Assembly: GCA_964585305.1 (NCBI GenBank)
Contig: CAZPDM010000072.1
Span: 1-23,318 of the forward strand
Origin: CAZPDM01 sp964585305
Lineage (GTDB): Bacteria; Planctomycetota; Uabimicrobiia; Uabimicrobiales; JABWCH01
Direction of reading: 5' to 3'
DNA length: 23,318 bases
Position numbers and translations under genes: made by a program. The notes beneath the pieces are model-generated. The model was not told the DNA's origin. It was given only the letters and a program-made list of their open reading frames with translations, and did not search any database. This document shows, piece by piece, positions 14,778-23,299 of this stretch (within the stretch, counting starts at the first letter, position 1; every line of letters begins with the position of its first letter).

Positions 14778-17528
14778 ATGTTACAAGAATTACTAAATCA
14801 AGAAGTTGCTGGATACAAATTAGAAAAAATATATAACGAAAGTTCAACAACAACTTTTTCTGCTACTCATATAGAATCCGGACATAATTTTGCTTTTAAG
14901 GCTATTCCCAAATCTTGCTTAGTTGAAGTCCCTATAGTTACAATTATTGAATTTTTTCAAGAAATTAAAACATGGCAAGTTACAAATTTACTTTCTATTA
15001 TTGATAACGGAATTCAAGATAATTATATTTGGATTGCCCGTCCTTGGCAAGATTGCCTCAACCTTTGGAGATTATGCCAAAGCAATAATTGTTTTGAATT
15101 TGCCTATGTAGCTCAATTGATGGCACAATGTGCGGAATTTTTAGATACTTTGCAACAATCAGGGTATCGACATGGAAATTTAAAACCTTCTAATATTTGG
15201 TTGGCTAATGGCTCGTTACTATTCTCTGATTTCTGTTTAGGTGCTGACATATTAGATATTCGATATGAAAATAGTGTCTCTCCTTACTATTTAGCACCAG
15301 AGCAAATTTCAGCCCCCCAAGATGTAGATATTTTTGCTGATTTATATTCACTTGGAGTAATTTTTTATGAAATGTTAGCTGGACATTTACCTTACCAAGG
15401 AACATACCAACAAGTAATAGAACAGCATCTTAATGCTCCAATTCCAACATTAGATATAGCAAATTTAAAAATTCCTCCTATAGCCCAAGAATGGTTAAAT
15501 AAATTATTGGCGAAAACTCCGCAAGAACGTTTTCTCAATCCTTTGGAATTTTTTCAACAAATACAAGATTTTTTAAAAGATTATCAATTTTCTACAACTC
15601 CAAATTCTCAAGAAACCACTAAAAAAGTCCGACCTATTGTTGGAAAGCAAGCAATACATCCAGATGATCTAAAAGAACTTATGGATATTAGCCAAACAAG
15701 TAAGAAAAAATTCAAAATTAAACGTGAATTTTCCACACAATTAAGAATTCCCAAACAAAATAGTTCAGAAAGTAAGCAAGACATAACTCCAATAGCTACT
15801 GTACCTAAAGAGCAAGTTGTTCTTGAACCTAAAAAAACTCTTCCTTTTGCTCCTGCAAATTTTGATGCAGAAGACGCACTAGCAAGTTTTCCTTTACCAA
15901 AAAATGCAGAAGAAGAAATTATATCGCCTCTTTCAACATTCTCCTCAGAAAACAAAAATCCAATAATACCACAATCTATAGAAAACCAATATATTTATAC
16001 ATCCCCTCAAATTTTTTCTCAACCCATAGAGAGCCAACAAGCTCCTCAAGCTCCTCAAATTTTTTTTCAACCCATAGAAAGCCAACAAGCTCCTCAAATT
16101 TTTTCTCAACCTGTAGAAAATCCATATATTTATACATCTCCCCAAATTTTTCCACAAAATATAGGAAATCAATATAATATTGTACAACCTCCTTCTCAAA
16201 TATCTTCTGTGCAGGTATATTACAATGACAATTTTTTACGCCCAGGACTAGAAGCTCCTCCTAGCGGAACTTGGGAAGCTCAAGAAAATGTAATAAAAAC
16301 TGAAGAAAAAATTACAATTGCCCCACCATCTGAAGAAAATTCAATTCCTCCTACAGAAGCTATTTCTTTGCAACCTGATCTCTCCCAGGGAGGAACTCAT
16401 CAAAAACTTGCTAATACTCAGCAATATAGCATTCCAAAACGTAATTTAAATACTAAAGTTGCAAAGGTAGTAATTGGAGTAAAAGAAAAGCCACAAAAAA
16501 GTATTTTTCCAATGATTATTACTATATTTGCAGGTTTTGGATTAGGATTATTTTTATTTTTTTGCTATAAAATTAGCTACGAAGCAGAAAAAAACAATAC
16601 TTTATCTTTAAAAACCCCAAGAGTAATTGATACAAACATAGCCCAACAAGAGCCTAATGCTCAACCCAAATTACCAACTACCGTAGTTGCTCCTTTAAAA
16701 AAGGCTACAGAAAAAACTCCAACAAAATCAAAAAACTTAGGTTGGTTTTCCGAAGAAATGCCAGAAGGAATGATAAAAGATTCTAAAGCAGGAAAATATT
16801 TTTGGCAAAAAGATCTTAGTTTAATGGTATACATCCCAGAAGGAGATTTTTTCCGTAGCAGTAAACAAAAAATTATTGTATCCAATTTTTATTTAGATTG
16901 CTATGAGTTAACAAATGCCCAATTTTTAAAATTTTGTCTGTCCTCTGGTTATGAAATTCCTAAGCATTCTAGCCAAGCGGGATTTAATCTTCCTAATCAA
17001 CCTATTGTTGGGATTAACTGGTACGATGCAAAACGCTACGCAGATTGGGCGGAGAAAAGACTTCCTACTGAAGCAGAATGGGAAAAAGCAGCACGTGGAG
17101 GATTTCAGATTCCAGATTATAGCAATAGCAATGCTCCTATAAAAATGAAAAAAAATACTATTGTAAATAGAAACTATCCTTGGGGAAGTAAATCTCCAGA
17201 AGAATTAAATTCTGTTTCTAACTATAATTCACCTAAAGATCCCTTTCCAAATACTGCTCCTGTTGGTAGTTTTTCAAGAGGAGAATCTCCTTATCAATGT
17301 CAAGATATGGCAGGAAATGTTTGGGAATGGTGCCAAGATACTTATGATGAAAAATATTATAAAACTATTTCTGAAAAAGATCCTGTTGGACCAAATACTT
17401 CAAGTAGGAAAAAAGTATGCCGTGGTGGTTCATGGAACAGCCCTGCAACCCAGTTGAATACTTTCGCCCGTTGGCCTGTAGAAGCAAACACTAAATCACA
17501 TAACATTGGTATCCGATTAGCAAAATAA
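14778..17528 (+). CDS. Membrane pseudokinase (STK fold) with extracytoplasmic FGE/SUMF1-fold domain
   Basis: The 916-residue protein has four parts. (1) A Ser/Thr kinase fold, about 10-268: the ATP lysine is present (K41 in FAFKAI) and so is the APEQ element. But the glycine-rich loop is lost (YNESSTTTF), the HRD/HGD catalytic Asp is Asn (H132-G-N134-LKPSN), and DFG reads D151-F-C153, so it is probably catalytically dead. (2) A Pro/Gln/Ser-rich linker, about 270-570, with tandem repeats. (3) A membrane helix, about 576-598. (4) An FGE-sulfatase-fold domain, about 685-916, with RLPTEAEWEKAARGG (761-775), AGNVWEWC (845-852) and RGGSW (882-886). The C-terminal cysteine pair of true FGE is not seen, so this domain is likely a binding or sensor module. 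The peptidase gene follows after 17 bp, so they are co-transcribed. Confidence 0.87.
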   Translation: MLQELLNQEVAGYKLEKIYNESSTTTFSATHIESGHNFAFKAIPKSCLVEVPIVTIIEFFQEIKTWQVTNLLSIIDNGIQDNYIWIARPWQDCLNLWRLCQSNNCFEFAYVAQLMAQCAEFLDTLQQSGYRHGNLKPSNIWLANGSLLFSDFCLGADILDIRYENSVSPYYLAPEQISAPQDVDIFADLYSLGVIFYEMLAGHLPYQGTYQQVIEQHLNAPIPTLDIANLKIPPIAQEWLNKLLAKTPQERFLNPLEFFQQIQDFLKDYQFSTTPNSQETTKKVRPIVGKQAIHPDDLKELMDISQTSKKKFKIKREFSTQLRIPKQNSSESKQDITPIATVPKEQVVLEPKKTLPFAPANFDAEDALASFPLPKNAEEEIISPLSTFSSENKNPIIPQSIENQYIYTSPQIFSQPIESQQAPQAPQIFFQPIESQQAPQIFSQPVENPYIYTSPQIFPQNIGNQYNIVQPPSQISSVQVYYNDNFLRPGLEAPPSGTWEAQENVIKTEEKITIAPPSEENSIPPTEAISLQPDLSQGGTHQKLANTQQYSIPKRNLNTKVAKVVIGVKEKPQKSIFPMIITIFAGFGLGLFLFFCYKISYEAEKNNTLSLKTPRVIDTNIAQQEPNAQPKLPTTVVAPLKKATEKTPTKSKNLGWFSEEMPEGMIKDSKAGKYFWQKDLSLMVYIPEGDFFRSSKQKIIVSNFYLDCYELTNAQFLKFCLSSGYEIPKHSSQAGFNLPNQPIVGINWYDAKRYADWAEKRLPTEAEWEKAARGGFQIPDYSNSNAPIKMKKNTIVNRNYPWGSKSPEELNSVSNYNSPKDPFPNTAPVGSFSRGESPYQCQDMAGNVWEWCQDTYDEKYYKTISEKDPVGPNTSSRKKVCRGGSWNSPATQLNTFARWPVEANTKSHNIGIRLAK
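15979..16162 (+). repeat. Tandem Pro/Gln-rich repeats in the pseudokinase linker
   Basis: The encoded motif PQIF(S/F/P)Q(P/N)(I/V)(E/G)(S/N), alternating with QQAPQ or YIYTS, recurs four times, and DNA copies are nearly identical (CCTCAAATTTTTT-type units). It is an internal repeat within a disordered cytoplasmic linker and would be prone to length variation by slippage. Confidence 0.8.
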
Positions 17529-17545
17529 CTGCGTTAGGAATCGGT

Positions 17546-18910
17546 ATGCTATTAGAAAAAAAATTTTCTAAAAAAAAGATTCTTTTTCATCAAAAATTTT
17601 CTTATAAAAACAATATATATATAGCATTTCAGAAAATGATTCAAATAATTTTTTATTCTTTTCTTAAGTATTTTCTGAAATGCTTTATTTCTAGAAATTA
17701 TCTTCTTGTAATACTAATAGTCGGAATTTTTCCATTTAAAATTTTTGCTCAAGATTCTGTTCATAATGAAAATTTTTCTTGTGTAATATTGATCCCAAAA
17801 GGGTATTCTCAAAAATTGCAAGAACAAGTAAACTTTGCTTACCAGCAAATTAGCAATAAAGTTCAAAAAAATTTAAGAATCGAATTGCATGAATATCCTA
17901 TTATTTCCCTTTGCGAAAATCATAAAGAAATGGAAAAAGCTGCTGGAAGTTCTATAGTAGATTGGGCATTTGGAGTTGCTTTACCTCAAAAATATTTGAT
18001 TGCGATCAATTTACAAAAGGTTTCTTCTCCAGAAAACGCTTTATCTGCTGTTGTCAGACATGAAACAGTCCATCTTTATCTTGGAGCATGGGAAAATATA
18101 CATCAAAAAAATCTTCCTTTATGGTTTAATGAAGGAATAGCCGAATATTTTTCTGGTGCTTTACATTTGACATATCAAGAAGAAATTCTAAATAGTTTGG
18201 CCTTTCAAAAAGTAATACCATTTGAAAGTTTGAACAATAAATTTCCTAAAGACTCTCAATTAGCACATCAAGCCTATTTGCAATCTCTTAGTATGGTCCG
18301 ATATATTCAAAGCCATTATGGGAATAGTGCATTGCGAAATATTTTACAACACTACGAGCATTCAAAAAATTTTAATGAAGCCTTAGAAAAAGCTCTTGAA
18401 ATTGATTTGGAAAAGCTGCAACAAAATTGGTATGTAGCTATCAGCCCAGGAAATTTATGGCTATGGATTTGGAGAATTACAGGAATATTTTCTTTATTTA
18501 CAATTGTAGCTTTTTTAGTTTTACTAGCTTATTGGAAACAAAAACGACGGAATCAAAAACTTTTAACGACTTGGCAACATCAAGAAAAATTACAAGAATC
18601 TACTACCAATAATATTATTTATATGAGTGATTTTAAGAAGAATGAATCAGACATTCCATCTAACCTACATAATATTATTGAAAATGAAGAATATATATCA
18701 ACTAACCAATTACAACAAGAAAGCGATGAACTCGAACAAAACAAAAATTTGCTCCGTGAACAAAAATGGCGACAGCGTCTTTTTGGATCAGTCATATCAT
18801 TACCACTTGATCGAGAAACTCGCTTTATAGAGAAAATAGCTTTAGATAGTTCTTCAAAAAAAGAAGAACAAAATAATGCTTCTAAAGAAGAAGCAAAACA
18901 AGAATTTTGA
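17546..18910 (+). CDS. Membrane-anchored peptidase MA-like zinc metalloprotease (gluzincin type)
   Basis: In this 454-residue product the zinc site is complete: HETVH at 172-176 with the third ligand candidate E196 in LPLWFNEGIAEYF, the layout of the peptidase MA-like/gluzincin group. An N-terminal basic stretch and hydrophobic segment (about 51-69, ending FAQDS) should export the catalytic part. A second membrane helix (about 305-332) anchors it and leaves a charged cytoplasmic tail of about 120 residues. AGGA at 17536-17539 lies 6 nt before the ATG. The start is 17 bp after the pseudokinase stop. With both catalytic and FGE-fold domains outside the membrane, the two proteins could interact; that is inference. 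Substrate is unknown. Confidence 0.82.
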   Translation: MLLEKKFSKKKILFHQKFSYKNNIYIAFQKMIQIIFYSFLKYFLKCFISRNYLLVILIVGIFPFKIFAQDSVHNENFSCVILIPKGYSQKLQEQVNFAYQQISNKVQKNLRIELHEYPIISLCENHKEMEKAAGSSIVDWAFGVALPQKYLIAINLQKVSSPENALSAVVRHETVHLYLGAWENIHQKNLPLWFNEGIAEYFSGALHLTYQEEILNSLAFQKVIPFESLNNKFPKDSQLAHQAYLQSLSMVRYIQSHYGNSALRNILQHYEHSKNFNEALEKALEIDLEKLQQNWYVAISPGNLWLWIWRITGIFSLFTIVAFLVLLAYWKQKRRNQKLLTTWQHQEKLQESTTNNIIYMSDFKKNESDIPSNLHNIIENEEYISTNQLQQESDELEQNKNLLREQKWRQRLFGSVISLPLDRETRFIEKIALDSSSKKEEQNNASKEEAKQEF

Positions 18911-18959
18911 AAATCTTTAGATAATCTATATCTTTAGGAATCCCGCATTTAAAATTTTC

Positions 18960-18988
18960 TTGACAAATTTTTAATATATTTTTAAAAT
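18960..18988 (+). promoter_or_regulatory. Strong sigma70-type promoter for the NLR-like gene
   Basis: TTGACA (18960-18965), exactly 17 nt, TAAAAT (18983-18988): a perfect -35 and a 5/6 -10. It gives the large downstream gene its own promoter, with a predicted transcription start around 18995, 50 bp after the peptidase stop. Confidence 0.72.
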
Positions 18989-18997
18989 TATTAAATG

Positions 18998-19022
18998 TCC
19001 CGTTTTTTTAGAAAAAATGGGA
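18998..19022 (+). promoter_or_regulatory. 5'-end hairpin in the leader of the NLR-like gene
   Basis: 18998-19008 (TCCCGTTTTTT) pairs with 19012-19022 (AAAAAATGGGA): 11 bp with one G-U and loop TAG. It begins within a few bases of the predicted transcription start, so it would cap the 5' end of the mRNA, a position known to stabilise bacterial transcripts. The upstream in-frame ATG at 18995 lies at the start site and reads through this hairpin, so it is not used as the start here. Confidence 0.5.
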
Positions 19023-19062
19023 TTATAAAAATTATTAGACTAATAATCTCGTTTAAAAAGAA

Positions 19063-19087
19063 AGGAGAGTGCATATTTTTTATGCAC
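19063..19087 (+). promoter_or_regulatory. Ribosome binding site and start-codon hairpin of the NLR-like gene
   Basis: AGGAG (19063-19067) is 14 nt from the ATG at 19082, longer than usual. The intervening sequence forms a perfect 7-bp hairpin, 19069-19075 with 19081-19087 (GTGCATA/TATGCAC, loop TTTTT), that contains the start codon. Folding would hide the ATG while leaving the ribosome binding site free at its foot. This suggests low or conditional translation. Confidence 0.5.
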
Positions 19088-22000
19088 GAAATTCTTATGA
19101 AAACGGGACATACTATTCGCATTTTTATCGCAGCACCTGTGCGGGATATGTATGCAGAAAGAGAGTTTTTAACAAAATCTGTATTTCCTAAATTGCAATC
19201 GCAATGCCGAGAACATAATATCGTTTTAGAAATAAGCGATCCCTATTATGGCGTCAGCGAAAATTTTGATATACGTGCTCATAACTTTCGCCAAGAAATA
19301 GATCGCAGTCATATTATTATTGCCTTTATAGGCGAGCATTATGGTTGGATGCCAGAGGATTCAACAATATCTCTTTTTCATGAAGAAATTGATTATGGTA
19401 TATTAGCTACTTCTGAAACCAGGCAACTATTTTGTAAAGTTTATCAGCGTGATGTTCGCTCATGTTTACGTGTACCTACAGAAATTTGGACAGATTATTG
19501 GGAAGATGATGATACTGATAGATTTCAAAAATTGGCAGCTTTAAAGGAACAAATACGCCAAAACAGAATTCCAATATATGAATATCCTGCACAATGGGAT
19601 GAAGATAATTCCCCTTCCTGGAATCCAGAAATTAAAGGTTTTTTTTATGGTTTTGAAAATTTAGAAGAAACTATTTTGCACGATCTTTGGCAAATGATCC
19701 AAAAAATTGTACCTTCTGCACAAGATTTGTCTGCTAAGGTAGATCCTAATACTATACAAATTCCTTTTCTTGAAGAATCTATTTTTCAAAATAGCTTTCG
19801 CAAAAATTTAACCCAAATTTTTATTGGGCGTACTCATATTTTGCAAGAAATACAAGAATTTACAAATAAAAAAAATGAAAGTTATCTGATTATATCCGGA
19901 CATAATGGGATTGGAAAATCAGCTATTTTAGCGAAAGTAGCTGAAATTTTAGAAAATATCGAACCCGATCCTAATACTAAGCAAAAAAAGACATTAGTAC
20001 TATTTCATAACATTGGATTAACTGGGAAATCTCGTGATGTAAGATGTATATTGGAATGGCTTTGCAAAGAACTACAATCTTGCGAAGAAAAAATATCAAA
20101 CGATTATGCCAAAGACTTCGAAACTTTGAGAGACTTATTCCCGCAAATGCTAGAACAGGTTTCAGAAAAGCGTAAAGTTATTATTATTTTAGATGGAATA
20201 AATGAACTTTATCCAAGATACCAATCTTATCAATTTTATTGGCTCCCCACTCATATCCCAGCAAATGCTTCTATTATTCTCAGCCTTAATAGCGACACTT
20301 ATGAGCAAATCTTAAAAAAAAGACTTCATGCAGAACAATTTAATATTCCCGCCCTTGAAGCATCTGATCGAAGAGATTTAATTCTTTCTTATTGTAAATT
20401 ACGAGATATTGAAATTCCAGAGATATGTCGAGAAGAATTGATTGCTAAAGAAAATAGTGATATTCCTTTATATCTTAAAATTGCTATAGAAGAAGTAAAT
20501 GCTGTTTCTCATCAAATCAACCCTATTCCTATTACAGAAGCAATGAGACAATTGCCAGAGAATTTGCCCACATTACTAGGTAAAATTTTAGATCGATGGG
20601 AAAAACAATTTGGTTATGATTTAGTTTCTTCCTTTTTAGGAACCCTCGTTGTTTCCCAAAATAGTCTTCCATTACAACGGTTGAGAACTCTTATCAAGAG
20701 TGAAGGACAGCAGTATATAGTCAATGATAAATGGACTCCGTTAGCACAATCTCTTTCCCCATATCTTTTTGAAGTACAACAACAAGTTCAACTATCTCAT
20801 TCTTTAATACAAGACTCTGTTTATAATCGCTATCTCATCCTTGATACTGCACGTTTAAAATCGCATCAAATGTTTGCTGAATTTTTGGAAAAACAAGGAT
20901 ACGCTTTAGCTGCTACGGTATCAGAATTACCCTATCATTGGATTAAGGCTAAAAATTGGCAAAAAGCATTACAATTACTTACCAATCTTGAATTTTTAGA
21001 AGCAAAAGCAAATGCTGGTATGATTGCAGAACTAAGCCAAGATATTGCTTTTTTCTTGCAAGAATGCAAAGAAAATATTTCTATTTCTTTGGATAAAAAC
21101 TTTACACAAGTTGATAAACCTAGTGAGATTACTAATGCTAACGAACCTGTAGAAGCTATTATAGAAGAACTTCCAAACGAAGATGAAAATTCTCAACAAA
21201 GTAATATTGTTGTAAATAAAACTAATCTTGAGATTTTACAAAGAGCTTTATTGGCAGACCTTTCGTTTTTAACACGACATCCTCAACAAATTTTTCAATC
21301 TCTTTGGAATCGTTGTTATTGGTATGATTCTCCCAAATCTGCGCAACATTATACTTATACAGAATCTAAAGGAAAAAAATTGCCATGGGGGACGACTTCT
21401 CCGATTCATCCTGTTGTCGAATATTGGCGTACTCAAAAGCAAAAACAAAATATATTGTGGTTAGAGTCAAAGCGACCATTAGAACCGCATCTTGATTCTC
21501 CTTTGCAACAAGTTTTTCATGTTCCACTTAGCGTTTCAGAAGTTGCTTATAGCCGAGATGGTAAGCGGATTGCAGCAAGTTCTTGGGACAATTGCATCCG
21601 TATTTGGGATTTAGCAAGTTATGCCTGTCTTGCTACTTTAAAAGGTCATACGCAATGGGTACAAAGCATAGAATTTAATCCAAATAACTCAGAACTTGCA
21701 AGCGCTTCTCGTGATAAAACTATAAAAATATGGGATATTGAAAGTGGAAAATGTGTAAAAACTTTTAAAGGCCATACAAATTGGGTGTCTGCAGTATCGT
21801 ATAGCCCGGATGGCAAGCGTTTAGCATCAGCTTCTTTTGATGAGACTGTAAAAATATGGGATGTTGGTTCGGGGCAATGTAATAAAACATTGCGTGGACA
21901 TAAAGGCCCTATCACGTATGTTGTTTTTCATCCTAAAGAAGAAATTGTTGCTTCTGCTAGCCAAGATCATACAATTCGTATATGGGATATTACAACAGGC

Positions 22001-23299
22001 AATTGTCTAAAAGTACTTAAAGGACATACTGATTCTATTGAAAAAATTGCGTATAGTCCCGATGGAAAAATATTAGCGTCTGCTTCTTTCGATCGTACAA
22101 TTCGCCTTTGGAATCCTATTCCAGATGTTAGCGTTACTGGTGCTATTGGCAGTTGGTTTAAAGATAATGTTCTCAAATCTTCCAACGATGCCATTAAAAT
22201 AATCAATGGCCATGAACAAAAAGTGATGAGTGTTGCATTTAGTCATGACGGAAGACGCCTGATTTCTTGTTCATGGGATAGAACAATTCGAATTTGGCAG
22301 GTTGAAACAGCAGAATGTTTGCTAATACTACATGGACATGAAGATTGTGTAATGTCAGCAAAGTTCTCTCCCAATGGAAAGATGATAGCCTCTGGTTCAC
22401 AAGATAAGACTGTTCGAATATGGGAAATTGATAGCAGCAAAACTTTATTACATTTACTAGGGCATGATCAAAATGTTTATGCAATAGATTTCGATCCAGA
22501 AGGAAAAACTTTAGCAACAGCTTCTGAAGATAAAACAGTTGGGTTATGGGATGTAGAGACCGGAACTCGGACACAAGAACTAAAAGGTCATGAAGATGGT
22601 ATTTTAGATGTTGTTTTTAATCCATGCCAGCCATTTTTAGCTACAGCATCTAAAGATAAAACAGTCCGGCTTTGGAATCTTATCTCTGGCCAATCGCCTA
22701 AAGTTTTAACAGGACATCAAGATTGGGTGAGATGTATAGCATTCTCTCCCGATGGGAAACGGATTGCTTCAGGATCCAGTGATAGAACTATGCGAATTTG
22801 GCTAATTGCCAGCAATGGTAATGCTACTTGCGAACGTGTTTGCACAGGCCATACTGACTATATCAGAGCTGTGGCTTTTAGTCCAGATGGTGGTTTAGTT
22901 GCTTCAGGTAGTGAAGATAAAATTTGCCGTATTTATCGTCTTGATGGGCAATTGATCAATAGTTTTGATAATCAACCCAGTCCAATTTCTCATATAGAAT
23001 TTAGTGATGATAGTCAGAAAATACGAATTTTTACAGAGACTTCTTTTAAAATTTGGGATATATCAACTGGAGTTTGCGAACAAACTTTATCGTTATTAAA
23101 TGGTGGAGAAATTGCTAATATATGCCAACATATTTATTCTTTTAATCAAACCACAACAACACTTTGGCTGCCTGGAAAAAATGAGCCAATTGCCTGCTAT
23201 CATGAAGATTTAGAACATCCTAAATTTCATCCTAAAACAAATTATTGGGCTGCATGTGGCCGCAATAATCGTAGTTATACTTATTTGTTTAAGTTGTAA
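19082..23299 (+). CDS. DUF4062 - P-loop NTPase (NACHT/STAND) - WD40 double-propeller protein, NLR-like
   Basis: The product has 1405 residues from the preferred ATG at 19082; the frame is open to an ATG at 18995. Domains: DUF4062 (about 11-125; RIFIAAPVRDMYAERE at 13-28, then SHIIIAFIGEHYGW). The P-loop NTPase (about 245-420) has Walker A GHNGIGKS (273-280) and Walker B VIIILDGINEL (D371, E375), followed by WLPTHIP, the layout seen in NPHP3/TEP1/NWD1-like NACHT proteins. A helical arm comes next (about 420-790). The WD40 part (about 803-1405) has 11 clear blades with SPDGK...ASxSxDxTxRIWD...GH motifs, one degenerate blade and a divergent end, probably two propellers. A STAND switch: ligand-triggered, ATP-dependent oligomerisation is expected. 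Signalling or anti-phage function is inference. Confidence 0.9.
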   Translation: MHEILMKTGHTIRIFIAAPVRDMYAEREFLTKSVFPKLQSQCREHNIVLEISDPYYGVSENFDIRAHNFRQEIDRSHIIIAFIGEHYGWMPEDSTISLFHEEIDYGILATSETRQLFCKVYQRDVRSCLRVPTEIWTDYWEDDDTDRFQKLAALKEQIRQNRIPIYEYPAQWDEDNSPSWNPEIKGFFYGFENLEETILHDLWQMIQKIVPSAQDLSAKVDPNTIQIPFLEESIFQNSFRKNLTQIFIGRTHILQEIQEFTNKKNESYLIISGHNGIGKSAILAKVAEILENIEPDPNTKQKKTLVLFHNIGLTGKSRDVRCILEWLCKELQSCEEKISNDYAKDFETLRDLFPQMLEQVSEKRKVIIILDGINELYPRYQSYQFYWLPTHIPANASIILSLNSDTYEQILKKRLHAEQFNIPALEASDRRDLILSYCKLRDIEIPEICREELIAKENSDIPLYLKIAIEEVNAVSHQINPIPITEAMRQLPENLPTLLGKILDRWEKQFGYDLVSSFLGTLVVSQNSLPLQRLRTLIKSEGQQYIVNDKWTPLAQSLSPYLFEVQQQVQLSHSLIQDSVYNRYLILDTARLKSHQMFAEFLEKQGYALAATVSELPYHWIKAKNWQKALQLLTNLEFLEAKANAGMIAELSQDIAFFLQECKENISISLDKNFTQVDKPSEITNANEPVEAIIEELPNEDENSQQSNIVVNKTNLEILQRALLADLSFLTRHPQQIFQSLWNRCYWYDSPKSAQHYTYTESKGKKLPWGTTSPIHPVVEYWRTQKQKQNILWLESKRPLEPHLDSPLQQVFHVPLSVSEVAYSRDGKRIAASSWDNCIRIWDLASYACLATLKGHTQWVQSIEFNPNNSELASASRDKTIKIWDIESGKCVKTFKGHTNWVSAVSYSPDGKRLASASFDETVKIWDVGSGQCNKTLRGHKGPITYVVFHPKEEIVASASQDHTIRIWDITTGNCLKVLKGHTDSIEKIAYSPDGKILASASFDRTIRLWNPIPDVSVTGAIGSWFKDNVLKSSNDAIKIINGHEQKVMSVAFSHDGRRLISCSWDRTIRIWQVETAECLLILHGHEDCVMSAKFSPNGKMIASGSQDKTVRIWEIDSSKTLLHLLGHDQNVYAIDFDPEGKTLATASEDKTVGLWDVETGTRTQELKGHEDGILDVVFNPCQPFLATASKDKTVRLWNLISGQSPKVLTGHQDWVRCIAFSPDGKRIASGSSDRTMRIWLIASNGNATCERVCTGHTDYIRAVAFSPDGGLVASGSEDKICRIYRLDGQLINSFDNQPSPISHIEFSDDSQKIRIFTETSFKIWDISTGVCEQTLSLLNGGEIANICQHIYSFNQTTTTLWLPGKNEPIACYHEDLEHPKFHPKTNYWAACGRNNRSYTYLFKL

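Noticed and set aside
18995..19081. ATG at 18995 as start of the NLR-like protein
   Set aside because: It falls at the predicted transcription start, has no ribosome binding site and codes through a hairpin. A leaderless start cannot be fully excluded, but AGGAG before 19082 and the domain beginning there favour the later ATG.
21540..23050. Regular repeats in the C-terminal third of the NLR-like gene that could suggest a CRISPR or recent tandem amplification
   Set aside because: They are WD40 blades with clear GH...WD codon structure of about 42 residues. DNA identity between blades is modest, so they are ancient protein repeats, not CRISPR units or recently amplified copies like fungal HNWD genes.
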